Origin: Aminobacter anthyllidis
GTDB taxonomy: Bacteria; Pseudomonadota; Alphaproteobacteria; Rhizobiales; Rhizobiaceae
Reading direction: 5' to 3'
DNA: 64,000 nucleotides
Assembly: GCF_018555685.1 (NCBI RefSeq)
Contig: NZ_JAFLWW010000005.1
Location: 1 to 64,000, forward strand
The translations under genes were made by a program, and so were the position numbers. Shown here piece by piece: positions 7,929 to 20,702 of the stretch (position 1 is its first letter; each line of letters starts with the position of its first letter). Under the pieces are notes generated by a model. It made no database searches, was not told the origin of the DNA, and saw only the letters and a program-made list of their open reading frames with translations.

Positions 7929-9308
7929 CTATTCCATGAACTCGACCGGCACGCCCGACTTGACGATCTTGGCGAGTTCGCGGGCGTCCCAGTTGGTCAG
8001 GCGCACGCAGCCATGGCTTTCGGTCTTGCCGATCTTGGACGGGTCGGGGGTGCCGTGGATGCCATAGGTCGGCTTGTCGAGCGCGATCCAGACCGAGCCG
8101 ACAGGACCGTTCGGGCCCGGCGGGATGGTCAGGACCTTGTCGTTTTCGCCCTGCTTGAAATTGATCTTGGGATTGTAGGTGTAGTTGGGGTCGAGGGCCA
8201 CGCGCGACACCGCATGGATGCCGGTCGGCGACGGCGTGTCGCCCGAGCCGATGGTCGCCGGATAGGCGGCGACAAGCTGGCCGGCCTCGTTGTAGGCGCG
8301 GACCTGCTTCAGCCCCTTGTCGGCGATGATGCGCGCAACCGGCTTGTTCACCAGCTTGCCGAAATTGGCGACCTTCACGATGGTGCCCGGCCGGTTGAAG
8401 TTGAGGTCCGGGTTGATCGCCTTGAGGTAGTTCTCGTCCATGTGGAAACGCTCGGCCAGCATTTCGGTGACCGAGGTGAAGGCCATGCGCTCGAGCTGGG
8501 CCTTCTCGCTGTAGTCGGCCGGCACCGAGGCGATGTATGGACCGGCGGCGTCTTCCGGCGTGATGGTGTAGGAACCGAAGGCGTCGCCGCCGGTCTCGGC
8601 GAGCGCTGCCTTGATGCCCTCGGCGTCAGTCGACTTCAGGCTGGCGCCCGTCATCTCGTTGTAGGCGGCCAGCGCCTTGTCGACATTGGAGCCGAAGCGG
8701 CCGTCGATGACACCAGGCGAAGCGCCGAGACGATCGAGCAGGATCTGCAGCGAAGCGACGTCCTCGCGGCCCTTGACCGCGATCGACGGCTCGAGCGGCT
8801 GCTCGGTGATGCGCGGACTGGCCGGCAGCGCCGGCTGGTCGTCGGGGCTCTGCAGCGGCTCGCGTGACACGACGCGCGGCCCGCCCGGTGCCTCCGGGAA
8901 GGCGTTGGGATCGTTGTTGTAGTAGTCGTCGCCATTGGGATCGGCCGGAACGGCAAGCGCGTCGTCGCTGTAATAGCCGTCGTCAGCCGGCCCGAGCAGC
9001 ACGTCGCCCTGGCGGTAGTCGCGGCGCAGCTCCTGGCGGCGCTGTTCGCGCCGCAGCGCCGGCCGGTTGAGGCGGCTCTCCGGCGGCTGCACGGCGATGA
9101 CCTTGCCGGTGTAGGGATCGACGAGCACGCGGTTGCCCCGGCTGTCGTAGAAGATCTCGACGTCGCTGTTTTGCGCCAGACGGATCATCTGCCGGTCTGT
9201 CGCGGGAGGCATTGGCATCGGCCCGCCCGAAGGCGCGGCCGCAGCCGCTGCCTGGAGCGCCGACAGGCCGGTGGCCATGGCTGAAAGCACAACGATCTTG
9301 CGCAACAT
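7929..9308 (-). CDS. L,D-transpeptidase (YkuD domain) with peptidoglycan-binding domain
   Basis: A 459-residue exported enzyme that forms 3-3 cross-links in peptidoglycan or attaches proteins to it. The start at 9308 gives a signal peptide (MLRKIVVLSAMATGLSALQA, then Ala-rich), whereas the longer open frame would bury it. A low-complexity Asp/Asn/Pro-rich linker follows, then a PG_binding_1-like module (about 165-200, VASLQILLDRLGASPGVIDG) and the YkuD domain. The catalytic region has H418 in HGTPDP and C434 in SHGCVRLTN, complete for the family. Loss of penicillin sensitivity and wall stiffening are known family effects. A hairpin with a T-rich tail follows the stop. Rhizobiales, which grow from the pole, carry many such enzymes. 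Confidence 0.92.
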   Translation of the reverse strand: MLRKIVVLSAMATGLSALQAAAAAAPSGGPMPMPPATDRQMIRLAQNSDVEIFYDSRGNRVLVDPYTGKVIAVQPPESRLNRPALRREQRRQELRRDYRQGDVLLGPADDGYYSDDALAVPADPNGDDYYNNDPNAFPEAPGGPRVVSREPLQSPDDQPALPASPRITEQPLEPSIAVKGREDVASLQILLDRLGASPGVIDGRFGSNVDKALAAYNEMTGASLKSTDAEGIKAALAETGGDAFGSYTITPEDAAGPYIASVPADYSEKAQLERMAFTSVTEMLAERFHMDENYLKAINPDLNFNRPGTIVKVANFGKLVNKPVARIIADKGLKQVRAYNEAGQLVAAYPATIGSGDTPSPTGIHAVSRVALDPNYTYNPKINFKQGENDKVLTIPPGPNGPVGSVWIALDKPTYGIHGTPDPSKIGKTESHGCVRLTNWDARELAKIVKSGVPVEFME

Positions 9309-9487
9309 GGTCGCCAAATCTCTCCGAATCTCGACTGCCGCCAAGGCAGTCCCGGTGGAATCACTGTTATCCACCGACATCCAATAACGATCTGCTAACC
9401 CTTCCAACATGAACGGGGCATGAAAATGACCGCGTTAGGTGGATTTTGAGACCTTGGAGCGGCCAAAGCGCGCCCCTCGAATCGAGG

Positions 9488-9850
9488 TCAGACGGGAAAG
9501 CCGAGTTGCGTGCGCGTTGCCTTGGGTAGCTTCACCGCAATCAGCCGGTGGCTTTCGCCGATGTAGTCGCGCAGGCCCTGGTCGTCCATGGTCTCGCCGG
9601 TCTGGCGCTGTATCCATTTCATGCCGCGCGAGGCGAGGTAAGGTGCCGGCCTGAGACCTGGCTGCTCCTTCAGGATGTCGAAGGCCATTTCGGAGACCTT
9701 GAAGGAAACGGCGAGCCCCGCGCCGTCGCTCCAGCCGCCAATGGCAAAGACCTTGCCGCCAACCTTCCAGACATGCGCCCCGCCCCATTGCACGACATGG
9801 GTGGTGGCAGGCAGCGAGGCACAGAAGCTGTTGTAGTCATCGAGCGTCAT
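9488..9850 (-). CDS. MmcQ/YjbR family protein
   Basis: A 120-residue protein with the MmcQ/YjbR (CyaY-like) fold: an N-terminal LDDYNSFCASLPATTHVVQW helix-strand, then HVWKVGGKVFAIGGW, and a C-terminal GLRDYIGESHRLIAVKLPK helix pair. Members bind DNA in structural studies or are of unknown role; no catalytic residues are established. The gene lies between the L,D-transpeptidase and clpB on the same strand, with a pair of inverted intergenic repeats separating it from clpB, so it probably has its own promoter. A second, diverged member of this family is at 20747. Confidence 0.85.
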   Translation of the reverse strand: MTLDDYNSFCASLPATTHVVQWGGAHVWKVGGKVFAIGGWSDGAGLAVSFKVSEMAFDILKEQPGLRPAPYLASRGMKWIQRQTGETMDDQGLRDYIGESHRLIAVKLPKATRTQLGFPV

Positions 9851-9861
9851 GGCTGACCTTT

Positions 9862-9991
9862 ACCCTCCCCAACGTGGGGAGGGGCGGTGAAAGAAATATT
9901 GGCGAAGCAAATTATTGGAACCGGGGTGAAGTATGTCAAAGCCCCCCACCCCGACGCTACGCGTCGACCCTCCCCACGAGGGGGAGGGTAA
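9862..9991. repeat. inverted pair of CCCTCCCC palindromic intergenic repeats
   Basis: TACCCTCCCCAACGTGGGG near 9861-9885 and the complement ACCCTCCCCACGAGGGGGAG at about 9968-9989 face each other. The left unit is itself palindromic. They fill the gap between clpB (stop 10001) and the MmcQ start and may act as a transcriptional boundary after clpB. Confidence 0.6.
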
Positions 9992-10000
9992 CGATTGCGC

Positions 10001-12604
<2,604 letters not shown>

Positions 12605-12698
12605 TCGATGTCTCCATTCCGTACCCGGCCCGCTTGGCGGCACCGGTTAGGTTCAAGGTGACGGGTCCGCCCGACCGGGCCGGCCCCAACTGAGGCTG

Positions 12699-12727
12699 AT
12701 ATGGTGCGTAGGACGATATACCTCAAG
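12699..12727 (-). promoter_or_regulatory. sigma32-like heat-shock promoter for clpB
   Basis: On the minus strand CTTGAG (12722-12727) is followed after 17 bases by CCATAT (12699-12704). This resembles the alphaproteobacterial heat-shock pattern of CTTG with a 16-18 base spacer and a CCATAT-type -10. It lies about 95 bases before the clpB start. clpB is a known sigma32 target, which supports the reading. Confidence 0.45.
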
Positions 12728-12837
12728 GAGCCGGGCGCGCCGGGCGTCATTTTTTGACGCGCAAATAGCGCTCCAACATTTTTGACTCTGCGCACCGAGC
12801 ATTTGGAAAATCAAACCTGATTTCCAGACCGAGGACA

Positions 12838-12870
12838 AAAACAAAAAACGGCGGGATTTTCATCCCGCCG
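12838..12870 (-). terminator. Rho-independent terminator after the DUF4167 gene
   Basis: Read on the minus strand, CGGCGGGAT (12862-12870) pairs with ATCCCGCCG (12849-12857) over a four-base loop, followed directly by six T and further T-rich sequence. This is the clearest intrinsic terminator of its strand in this part of the window. Confidence 0.85.
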
Positions 12871-12908
12871 TCTTGAAGTGGTTTCGAAGCCCTGCCTGCG
12901 AAAGGCGA

Positions 12909-13730
12909 TCAGCCTTCGACGACAGCAGGCTCAGCTGCCGGCGCTTCGCCAGCTTCGCCCTGCACCTCGGTGGCAGCGCGTTCGCCACGGCGCGGACGAC
13001 GTCCACGGCGCGGCGCGGCGGTGACTTCACCCTCGGCAGCTTCGACTGCAGGGGCCGGCTCGGCGACGACTGCCTCAGTGACGATTGCTTCGGCAACCAC
13101 GGCTTGCGGCTGCGGCTGCTCGGTCACGGCGACATCCGCCTGCGGTACGTCGGCCTGCTGCTCATGATGGCGCGGACGGCGTTCGTTGCGGTTGGGGCGG
13201 CGCTCGCGGCGGCCTTCACGCGGCTGGCCTTCGGCGGCTTCCGGGTTGAGGGCGACCTCAGCCGGCGTGCCTTCGATATCAGGCTGCGGGCCGGAACCAT
13301 TGACGACCGGCTGCGGCTGGGACTGAGGCTGCTGGACCTGCACGTCGGCAACATTGTTGCCCATGCCGTCGTCGTCGCGCTCGTCATCCATGTCGGAGTC
13401 GAAGTCGTCGCGGCTCTGCTGCTGCTGCTGGATCGGCATCTGCGCCATGGCGGCGGCAATGATGCGATTGTAGTGCTCAGCGTGTTGCAGATAGTTTTCG
13501 GCCATCACGCGATCGCCAGAGCTGTGCGCGTCGCGCGCCAGAGTGGTGTATTTTTCGGCGATCTGCTGCGCGGAGCCACGGATCTTTACATCGGGACCGT
13601 TGCTCTCGTAGTTGCGCGTAAGCGGGTTTGGACCCTTGCGGTTGTTATTGCCGTTGTTGCTGTTATTGCTGTTGTTATTATTATTGTTGTTACGACCGCG
13701 CATGCGCCTATTCTGCTGTTGTGGCCTCAT
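12909..13730 (-). CDS. DUF4167 domain protein with asparagine-rich N-terminus
   Basis: A 273-residue protein of the alphaproteobacterial DUF4167 family. The N-terminus RPQQQNRRMRGR is followed by an Asn-dominated run broken by Ser and Gly (about residues 14-30). Then comes the conserved core NPLTRNYESNGPDVKIRG ... AENYLQHAEHYNR (about 36-95), which fits the DUF domain. The rest is low-complexity, rich in Gln, Pro, Glu and Arg, and likely disordered. Basic and Arg/Asn-rich ends suggest nucleic-acid or RNA-granule association, but no function is established. It is transcribed towards clpB and ends at a strong terminator. The Asn run is coded by AAC/AAT repeats (about 13639-13690). Confidence 0.85.
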   Translation of the reverse strand: MRPQQQNRRMRGRNNNNNNNSNNSNNGNNNRKGPNPLTRNYESNGPDVKIRGSAQQIAEKYTTLARDAHSSGDRVMAENYLQHAEHYNRIIAAAMAQMPIQQQQQSRDDFDSDMDDERDDDGMGNNVADVQVQQPQSQPQPVVNGSGPQPDIEGTPAEVALNPEAAEGQPREGRRERRPNRNERRPRHHEQQADVPQADVAVTEQPQPQAVVAEAIVTEAVVAEPAPAVEAAEGEVTAAPRRGRRPRRGERAATEVQGEAGEAPAAEPAVVEG

Positions 13731-14040
13731 CAGATTCTCTTTGTGTTGAAGTCTAATCCGAACGGGGGCACTTAGGCGGCCTGCCGTTTCGTATTCTTCC
13801 GCCGGTGATCGCCCGCAATTTTACTGCGTCGGCGCCACATGCCATCCTGTTTCGGTTCATGTCACTTGCCGGACGATCCCCGCACGAAGCTTGAGCGTCG
13901 TCTACGCAAGAAGGCAGCTAGTTTCGAAGGAAACCGAATCGTTTAACAGCACTGCCTGCTTCGTCTCATCCGGTTGCCGGGAACCTAGCGGCATTCACTT
14001 TCCTTGCCAAGCGGTTTTTTGCAATGCCAAAAAGCCTTGC
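13731..14040. other. 310-base gap between DUF4167 and prmC
   Basis: No coding sequence is supported. It must hold the DUF4167 promoter on the minus strand (a weak TTGCGG-N17 box is visible near 13790-13820) and the 3' end of the prmC transcript. I see no strong hairpin. Confidence 0.35.
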
Positions 14041-14895
14041 TCAGCGGCGGAATACGAGCACCCGGTCGTTGCCGCCCAAGTCCTTGTATTGGGCGAACAA
14101 ATGGTAGCCGGCTTGCTCGAATATCCCGGTTACATCGCGCCTTTGGTCGTGCCCGATTTCGAGCCCGACAAGGCCATCCTTCTCAAGATGGCGCGCAGCA
14201 CCCGACGCGATCATTCTGTATGGCTCAAGACCGTCCGGGCCGCCGTCGAGCGCGCGGCGCGGATCAAAATTGCGAACCTCGTTCTGCAAATTCTCGATCT
14301 CTGAAGAAGAGATATAGGGAGGATTTGAGACTATTAAATGGTGCAGGCCATGAATCTCTGCAAACCAGTCGGATTTCTTTGCCGAAAAGCGCGCCGACAC
14401 GCCAAGCTGGCCGGCATTGGCCGCCGCCGTCGCCAGCGCGTCGTCGGACACGTCGACGCCGATCGCCACGGCCAGTGGCTCCTGGGTGACAAGAGCCAGC
14501 GCGATCGCGCCAGTGCCTGTGCCAAGGTCGAGGATGCGGCAAATGCCCTCGCGCGCCGCCGTCTCATGGACGAAGGGCAAGACGGCATCGACAAGCGTTT
14601 CGGTGTCGGGGCGCGGTTCAAGCGTCTCGGCGGAGAGGCTGAGCCGCATGCCGTAGAAATCGCGGTAGCCGAGGATGCGGTGGACGGGCTCGCCTGCAAT
14701 ACGGCGGTCGAGTGCGGCCTCGATCTCGGCCACCTGCCCGACGATCCTGTCTGGCGATGAAATCGCATCGGTGCGTGTCGTGCCGGAGAAATGCTCGACG
14801 AGCAGCCGGGAATCGAATGCCGCGTCCGCTATGCCCGCGCCTGCGAGGCGCTGGCGCGCGTGGCGCAGGAGTTCGCCGAGCGGGCGCTCAGCCAT
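14041..14895 (-). CDS. prmC: peptide chain release factor N5-glutamine methyltransferase PrmC
   Basis: A 284-residue SAM-dependent methyltransferase (HemK family) that methylates the Gln of the GGQ motif in release factors, which raises termination efficiency. The N-terminal helical domain (1-85) binds the release factor. The SAM site is [15 protein letters not shown] (about 118-132), and the catalytic NPPY motif is at 191-194 inside [14 protein letters not shown]. The gene starts eight bases inside the 3' end of prfA, whose product is its substrate, so the two are co-transcribed and coupled. Confidence 0.95.
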   Translation of the reverse strand: MAERPLGELLRHARQRLAGAGIADAAFDSRLLVEHFSGTTRTDAISSPDRIVGQVAEIEAALDRRIAGEPVHRILGYRDFYGMRLSLSAETLEPRPDTETLVDAVLPFVHETAAREGICRILDLGTGTGAIALALVTQEPLAVAIGVDVSDDALATAAANAGQLGVSARFSAKKSDWFAEIHGLHHLIVSNPPYISSSEIENLQNEVRNFDPRRALDGGPDGLEPYRMIASGAARHLEKDGLVGLEIGHDQRRDVTGIFEQAGYHLFAQYKDLGGNDRVLVFRR

Positions 14896-15967
14896 CCGAG
14901 CCCATGTCGGCCAGAAGTTTCGACTGGTGATCGGAGATCAGCGCGCTGACGACCTCGTCGAGCTCGCCCATCATCACCCGGTCGAGCTTGTAGAGCGTCA
15001 GGTTGATGCGGTGGTCGGTCAGGCGCCCTTGCGGGAAATTGTAGGTGCGGATGCGCTCGGAGCGGTCGCCCGAGCCGACCTGCGACTTGCGCGACGAGGA
15101 GCGCTCCTCGTCGGCGCGGCTGCGCTCCATGTCGTAGAGGCGGGCGCGCAGGATCTGCATGGCCCGCGCCCGGTTCTGGTGCTGCGACTTCTCCGCCTGC
15201 ACCACCATGATGCCTGTGGGCAGGTGAGTGATGCGCACGGCCGAGTCCGTCGTGTTGACGTGCTGGCCGCCGGAACCGGAGGCACGCATCGTGTCGATGC
15301 GGATGTCTTCGGGGCGGATGTCGATGTCGACTTCCTCGGCTTCCGGCAGCACCGCAACCGTCGCGGCGGAGGTGTGGATGCGGCCGCTGCCTTCGGTCGC
15401 CGGAACGCGCTGGACGCGATGGACGCCGGACTCGAACTTCAGATGCGCGAACACGCCCTTGCCCGAGACTGTGGCGATGATCTCCTTGAAACCGCCGGCG
15501 TCGCCGTCGCTGGCTGACGCAACCTCGAAACGCCAGCCCTTGGAGGCAGCGTAGCGCTCGTACATGCGATAGAGGTCGCCGGCAAAAAGGGCGGCCTCGT
15601 CGCCACCGGTACCGGCACGGATTTCAAGGATGGCGTTGCGCTCGTCGGCCGCGTCCTTGGGCAACAGCAGGATCTGGATCTCGCGCTGGAGGTTGTCGAT
15701 ACGTTCCTCGACGTCGGGCTTGTCCATCTCGGCGAGCGCGCGCATCTCGGCGTCGGTGCCCTTGTCGGACAGCATCGCTTCGAGATCGGCAAGCTCCTGC
15801 TCGGCGCCGCGCAACTCGCGGATCCTGGCAACGAGGTCCTGGATGTCGGAATATTCGGACGCCAGCTTGACGTAGACGTCAGGCGCAGGCCCGGCCGCCA
15901 TCTGCGCTTCGAGCATGTCGAAGCGCTTGACGACTTGGTTCATTCGGTCATGAGGCAGGCTGATCAT
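14888..15967 (-). CDS. prfA: peptide chain release factor 1
   Basis: A 359-residue class-I release factor that recognises UAA and UAG stop codons and triggers release of the nascent chain. The GGQ motif that reaches the peptidyl transferase centre is at 233-235 ([13 protein letters not shown]). The codon-recognition region contains [14 protein letters not shown], with the PAT tripeptide expected for RF1. The start [16 protein letters not shown] matches rhizobial RF1 proteins. Its ATG overlaps the stop of ptsP by four bases and its end overlaps prmC by eight, making a tight ptsP-prfA-prmC unit. Confidence 0.97.
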   Translation of the reverse strand: MISLPHDRMNQVVKRFDMLEAQMAAGPAPDVYVKLASEYSDIQDLVARIRELRGAEQELADLEAMLSDKGTDAEMRALAEMDKPDVEERIDNLQREIQILLLPKDAADERNAILEIRAGTGGDEAALFAGDLYRMYERYAASKGWRFEVASASDGDAGGFKEIIATVSGKGVFAHLKFESGVHRVQRVPATEGSGRIHTSAATVAVLPEAEEVDIDIRPEDIRIDTMRASGSGGQHVNTTDSAVRITHLPTGIMVVQAEKSQHQNRARAMQILRARLYDMERSRADEERSSSRKSQVGSGDRSERIRTYNFPQGRLTDHRINLTLYKLDRVMMGELDEVVSALISDHQSKLLADMGSDG

Positions 15968-18240
15968 AATGGTATGGAACGGTCGTCCGCAAAGGCCTGG
16001 AGCAGCGCGCGCATCGGCAGGCTGGCGGCAGGACCGGAAAGGTTATCGTCGAGAAAGGCTGTGAGCTCGCCAAGCGGAAGCTCGGTCAGCATCGCCTTGA
16101 CCGGGCCGATGGAGGCCGGCGACATCGAGATGGAACGGTAGCCGAGACCGAGCAGCGCCATCGCCGAGATCGGCTTGCCGGCGAGTTCGCCGCAGAGCGT
16201 GACCGGCGTGTGGTTGCGCACGCCGGCGTCGGCGATCTGCTTGAGCACGCGCAGGAACGGCACCGACAGCGTGTCGAAGCGGTCGGCGAGCTGGGTGTTG
16301 CCGCGGTCGGCGGCCATGACGAACTGGAACAGGTCGTTGGAGCCGACGGAGACGAAATCGACAGCCTGCATCAGCTCGTCGAGCTGCCACAACAGCGACG
16401 GCACCTCGATCATGGCGCCGAGCTTGAGGCTTGTCGGCAAATGGTGGGCGAAGCGCGACAGGTGCCTGACTTCACGGTCGATGATCTCGCGCGCCTGGGC
16501 GATCTCCGAGAGTTCGGTGACCATCGGCAGCATGACCTTGAGCTCGCGCCCGCCGGCGGCCTTGAGCAGCGCGCGGATCTGGGTGCGCAGCAGGCCGGGA
16601 CGGTCGAGCGTCAAGCGGATGGCGCGCCAGCCGAGCGCCGGATTTTCCTCTTCCTGCACCGAGCCCTTGAAATAGGGCAGCACCTTGTCGCCGCCGATGT
16701 CGATGGTGCGGAAGGTGACGGGGCGGCCGCGCGCGGTGTCGAGCACGTCGCGGTAGAGCTTTTCCTGCGCTTCGGCGCGCGGGAAGGTCGAAGCCACCAT
16801 GAACTGCAATTCGGTGCGGAACAGGCCGATGCCGGCGGCACCCGCCTCGGCGAGCTGCGGCAGGTCGACGGCAAGGCCGGCATTCATCAAAAGATCGACC
16901 TTGACGCCATCCTTGGTCTCGGACGGCTTCTTGCGCAGTTCGCGGTAGAGTTCCTGCCGGCGGGCACGGAAGCGCACCTTCTCGGCGTAGGCGGCTTCCA
17001 GATCGGGCTGCGGCCGCAGGTGGACGAAACCCTCGACGCCGTCGACGATGATCGGATCGCCGTTTTCCGACATGGAAACGGCGCCCTTCATCTGGCCGGC
17101 GACGGGGATGCCCATGGCGCGCGCGACGATGACGACGTGGCTGGTCGGCGCACCGTCTTCCAGCACCAGGCCGCGCAACCTGTCGCGCGGATAGTCGAGC
17201 AACTCGGCCGCCCCCATCGAACGCGCGACGATGATGGCGTCCTTGGGCAGGGATTCGGCGATCGTCTCGGGGCCGCGGCCCATCAGCTGGCGCAAAAGGC
17301 GATTGGCGAGATCGTCGAAATCGCTCATCCGCTCGCGCAGATAGGGATCGGTCATGTGCAGCATGCGCGCGCGCATGTCGCTCTGCACCTTTTCGACAGC
17401 GGCTTCCGCCGTCAGGCCGTTGCGGATCGCCTCTTCGAGCCGGCGCACCCAGCCACGGTCGTTGGCGAACATGCGGTAGGCTTCGAGCACCTCGCGATGT
17501 TCGCCCTCGAAGGCGACGTCGCGGCGCTCCAGCATGTCGTCGATCGACAGGCGCAGCGAGCCGAGCGAAACCTCGAGCCGGCGCAGCTCCTCGTCGCTGT
17601 CTTCGTTGAACAGGTTGGTGACGACGATGCGCGGCTCGTGCAGCACGACATGGCCAAGGCCGACACCTTCGTTGAAGGCGATGCCGGTGAAGCTGGCCGG
17701 GCGGGACATGTCGAGTTCGAGCCCGGGACGGCTGAGGCGGCCGATGTCACCCGAAGCGATCATCTCGGCGATCACCATGGCGGTGGTTTCGAGCGCCTCG
17801 ATCTCGTCGTCGCGGTAGTGGCGCATGGTCTTGTTCTGAACGACCAGAACGCCAAGCGTGCGCCCTGCCCTGAGCACCGGCACGCCGAGGAAGGAATGAT
17901 AGATTTCCTCGCCCGTTTCCGGCAGGTAGGCAAAGGCGGGATGTTCCTGGGCGTTGGACAGGTTGAGCGCGCGCGCGCTCGCAGCGATGGTGCCGACGAG
18001 ACCCTGGCCGAGCCTGAGCTGCGCCAGGTGGACGGCGTTGGGATTGAGACCGACGGTGGCGTAGAGCTCGAGCACCGAGTCGGCGCGCAGCACGTAGAGC
18101 GAGCAGACTTCGGCCACCATGTTGGCGGCGATATCGCGCACGATCCTGTCGAGCCGTTCCTGTGGCTCGAGGGGCTCCGCCATCAATTCGCGGAGCCGTT
18201 TCAGAAGTACGCGCGGCCCGGCGGCCATGTCACGTATCAT
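15964..18240 (-). CDS. ptsP: phosphoenolpyruvate-protein phosphotransferase PtsP (enzyme I-Ntr)
   Basis: A 758-residue enzyme that takes phosphate from PEP and passes it to NPr, opening the nitrogen-related phosphotransferase relay that signals nitrogen and carbon status in rhizobia. Residues about 15-165 form a GAF domain, the sensor that binds glutamine or alpha-ketoglutarate in family studies. A PEP-utiliser N-domain follows, then the phosphohistidine segment [17 protein letters not shown] with H368. The PEP-binding TIM barrel contains the active-site C683 in [11 protein letters not shown]. The set is complete for EI-Ntr. It lies directly upstream of prfA with an ATGA overlap, and 77 bases after lysC, as in many Rhizobiales. 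Confidence 0.96.
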   Translation of the reverse strand: MIRDMAAGPRVLLKRLRELMAEPLEPQERLDRIVRDIAANMVAEVCSLYVLRADSVLELYATVGLNPNAVHLAQLRLGQGLVGTIAASARALNLSNAQEHPAFAYLPETGEEIYHSFLGVPVLRAGRTLGVLVVQNKTMRHYRDDEIEALETTAMVIAEMIASGDIGRLSRPGLELDMSRPASFTGIAFNEGVGLGHVVLHEPRIVVTNLFNEDSDEELRRLEVSLGSLRLSIDDMLERRDVAFEGEHREVLEAYRMFANDRGWVRRLEEAIRNGLTAEAAVEKVQSDMRARMLHMTDPYLRERMSDFDDLANRLLRQLMGRGPETIAESLPKDAIIVARSMGAAELLDYPRDRLRGLVLEDGAPTSHVVIVARAMGIPVAGQMKGAVSMSENGDPIIVDGVEGFVHLRPQPDLEAAYAEKVRFRARRQELYRELRKKPSETKDGVKVDLLMNAGLAVDLPQLAEAGAAGIGLFRTELQFMVASTFPRAEAQEKLYRDVLDTARGRPVTFRTIDIGGDKVLPYFKGSVQEEENPALGWRAIRLTLDRPGLLRTQIRALLKAAGGRELKVMLPMVTELSEIAQAREIIDREVRHLSRFAHHLPTSLKLGAMIEVPSLLWQLDELMQAVDFVSVGSNDLFQFVMAADRGNTQLADRFDTLSVPFLRVLKQIADAGVRNHTPVTLCGELAGKPISAMALLGLGYRSISMSPASIGPVKAMLTELPLGELTAFLDDNLSGPAASLPMRALLQAFADDRSIPL

Positions 18241-18317
18241 TCACCGTCTCCAATGGTTGGACCCGGCGCGGCACGTGCTTGCCACGCCGGCAACGCGGTG
18301 ACGCTCGACTCCTAATA

Positions 18318-19592
18318 CTACTGCTTATCGAGCCCGTAGACGGAATGCAAAGTCCGAACAGCAAGTTCGGTGTAAGGCCCGTCGATAAGGATCGAAATCT
18401 TGATCTCGGAGGTGGTGATGGCGCGGATGTTGATGCCCTTGGCTGCGAGCGCCTGGAAGGCGGTTGCAGCGACGCCGGCGTGGCTGCGCATGCCGATGCC
18501 GATGACCGAAACCTTGGACATGCCCTCGTCGTGCTGGACAGCGTCGTAGCCGATGTCAGGACGGATCTTTTCGAGCACGGCCAGCGCCTTGTTCACGTCG
18601 CCCGAAGGCACGGTGAAGGTCATGTCGGTGAACTTGCCGTCCTCGGAGATGTTCTGGACGATCATGTCGACATTGATGTTGGCCTCGGCCAGCGGGCCGA
18701 AGATCCCGCCGGCGACGCCCGGCCGGTCGGCGACACGGCGCAGCGAGACCTGGGCCTCGTCCTTGGCGTAGGCAATTCCGGTGACGACCTGCTGTTCCAC
18801 GATTTCATCCTCGTCACAAATGAGAGTACCAGGCGGGTTGAGGAAATCGCCCATGCCGGGCGCATCAGGATCCTCGAAGGACGAACGCACGAAGGTGCGG
18901 ACCTTGTGCACCATGGCGAGTTCGACCGAGCGGACCTGCAGCACCTTGGCGCCGAGCGAAGCCATTTCGAGCATTTCTTCAAACGAGATGCGCGACAGCC
19001 GCCGCGCCTTGGGTTCGATGCGCGGGTCGGTAGTATAGACCCCATCGACATCGGTGTAGATATCGCAGCGATCTGCCTTTACCGCTGCCGCGATTGCGAC
19101 AGCCGAGGTGTCGGAGCCGCCGCGGCCAAGCGTGGCGATGCGGTTGTCGGGGCCGATGCCCTGGAAGCCGGCGACGACGGCGACCTGGCCTTCCTGGAAG
19201 CGCTTGATCAGGAACGAGCCGTCAATGTCGAGAATGCGGGCGGCACCATGGGCGTTGTCGGTCTTGATCGGGATCTGCCAGCCCTGCCAGGAGCGGGCGT
19301 TGATGCCCATCGCCTGCAGCGCAAGCGAAAGCAATCCAGACGTCACCTGCTCGCCCGAGGCGACCACGGCGTCATACTCCCGGGCGTCGTAGATATTGAA
19401 ATTGGCGCCTTCGGCCTTCGAGGCTTCCTGCACCCAACCGACGAGCTCGTTGGTCTTGCCCGACATCGCCGAGACGACGACGGCGACCTCGTGGCCGGCG
19501 TCAACCTCACGTTTGACATGACGCGCCACATTGCGGATTCGGGCGATGTCGGCGACGGATGTCCCGCCGAATTTCATCACGATGCGCGCCAT
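18318..19592 (-). CDS. lysC: aspartate kinase
   Basis: A 424-residue aspartokinase that makes beta-aspartyl phosphate, the entry step to lysine, threonine, methionine and diaminopimelate. The start at 19592 gives MARIVMKFGGTSVADI, the family N-terminus with the KFGGTS phosphate loop; the longer frame adds unrelated residues. The kinase domain runs to about 245 and includes GRGGSDTSAVAIAAAV, and two ACT domains (about 265-424) carry the feedback site. It lies upstream of ptsP, is divergent from ubiG, and has a perfect GC-rich palindrome 28 bases before its start codon that could shape its leader RNA. Confidence 0.96.
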   Translation of the reverse strand: MARIVMKFGGTSVADIARIRNVARHVKREVDAGHEVAVVVSAMSGKTNELVGWVQEASKAEGANFNIYDAREYDAVVASGEQVTSGLLSLALQAMGINARSWQGWQIPIKTDNAHGAARILDIDGSFLIKRFQEGQVAVVAGFQGIGPDNRIATLGRGGSDTSAVAIAAAVKADRCDIYTDVDGVYTTDPRIEPKARRLSRISFEEMLEMASLGAKVLQVRSVELAMVHKVRTFVRSSFEDPDAPGMGDFLNPPGTLICDEDEIVEQQVVTGIAYAKDEAQVSLRRVADRPGVAGGIFGPLAEANINVDMIVQNISEDGKFTDMTFTVPSGDVNKALAVLEKIRPDIGYDAVQHDEGMSKVSVIGIGMRSHAGVAATAFQALAAKGINIRAITTSEIKISILIDGPYTELAVRTLHSVYGLDKQ

Positions 19593-19619
19593 AGAAGCGA
19601 AATGCCCTTGCCATAAACG

Positions 19620-19637
19620 CCGGCCCCGAGGGGCCGG
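19620..19637 (-). promoter_or_regulatory. GC-rich hairpin in the lysC leader
   Basis: CCGGCCCCGAGGGGCCGG is an inverted repeat with 8-base arms and a 2-base centre, 28 bases upstream of the lysC ATG. In the transcript it would be very stable. It could slow translation initiation or be a bystander palindrome; no competing structure or leader peptide was recognised. Confidence 0.35.
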
Positions 19638-19865
19638 AAAATGAGTGAAAACACCGATGAACGGCACGGTGTCGAATGCGCGGCCTGCATAGCCAAAACA
19701 CGCGCATTCCGCAAGGACGCCCGGCCAGACAAATCAGCGCGACATTTTTTGCCGGCGTGCCATGACAGGCCGGTGCCAAGCCAGCATCGGACGGCTGGGG
19801 AAATTGTCGCCTTGACAATCGGGGCGCCAGACCCGACTTCCTTGCGCTCGAAGGAGACCACAGCA

Positions 19866-20612
19866 ATGCCAGATCCCCGCCCATCGACGATCGATGCCGG
19901 AGAAGTCGAGCGGTTCTCGGCGCTATCAGCCGAATGGTGGAACCCCAACGGCAAGTTCCGCCCGCTGCACAAGTTCAACCCGATCCGCCTGGGCTATATC
20001 CGCGACCAGGTAGCCCAGCGTTTCGGCCGCGACACCCATGCCGCGCGGCCGTTCGAAGGCCTGCGCATCCTCGACATCGGCTGCGGCGGCGGCCTGTTAT
20101 GCGAGCCGATGGCGCGCCTGGGTGCTGACGTCGTCGGTGCCGACGCCTCGGCGACCAACATCGAGGTGGCGAAGATCCATGCCGCGGAAAGCGGCGTGAC
20201 CATCGACTATCGCGCAACGACGGCCGAGGATCTCGCCGACGCGGGCGAGAAATTCGACATCATCCTCAACATGGAAGTTGTCGAGCACGTCGCCGACGTC
20301 GAACTGTTCGTCAAGAAGTGCGGCGAGATGGTCAAGCCCGGCGGCATCATGTTCGTCGCCACCATCAACCGCACCTTCAAGGCGCTCGGCCTTGCCATCG
20401 TCGGCGCCGAATACGTGCTGCGCTGGCTGCCGCGCGGCACCCACCAGTACGGCAAGCTGGTGCGCCCGGAAGAGCTCGACAAGGCGCTCGTCGGTGCCGG
20501 CCTCGCCACCATCGACCGCACTGGCGTGATCTACAATCCGCTGGCCGACCGCTGGCAGAAATCCCGCGACATGGACGTCAACTACATGGTGCTGGCGGAA
20601 AAGGCGGCCTGA
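19866..20612 (+). CDS. ubiG: ubiquinone biosynthesis O-methyltransferase UbiG
   Basis: A 248-residue SAM-dependent enzyme that performs both O-methylations of ubiquinone synthesis. The start at 19866 sits behind GAAGGAGA with good spacing. The N-terminus carries the UbiG hallmark [20 protein letters not shown], the SAM loop is [20 protein letters not shown] (about 68-87), and [19 protein letters not shown] forms the membrane-associated insertion of the family. The C-terminal [18 protein letters not shown] is also typical. It is divergent from lysC and ends without a tightly linked partner. Confidence 0.96.
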   Translation: MPDPRPSTIDAGEVERFSALSAEWWNPNGKFRPLHKFNPIRLGYIRDQVAQRFGRDTHAARPFEGLRILDIGCGGGLLCEPMARLGADVVGADASATNIEVAKIHAAESGVTIDYRATTAEDLADAGEKFDIILNMEVVEHVADVELFVKKCGEMVKPGGIMFVATINRTFKALGLAIVGAEYVLRWLPRGTHQYGKLVRPEELDKALVGAGLATIDRTGVIYNPLADRWQKSRDMDVNYMVLAEKAA

Positions 20613-20702
20613 GGCCGTCTCATCCTTTCTTTCGAAGTCGGGCGTCGAACGCCCGATTGCCGCCGCCGGCAGAACAGAGCCTTAAACTTGCTCCACGCGC
20701 CC

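Noticed and set aside
19812-19840. ubiG promoter at the TTGACA near 19812
   Set aside because: The -35 is perfect, but there is no acceptable -10 at 16-18 bases, so it is not listed.
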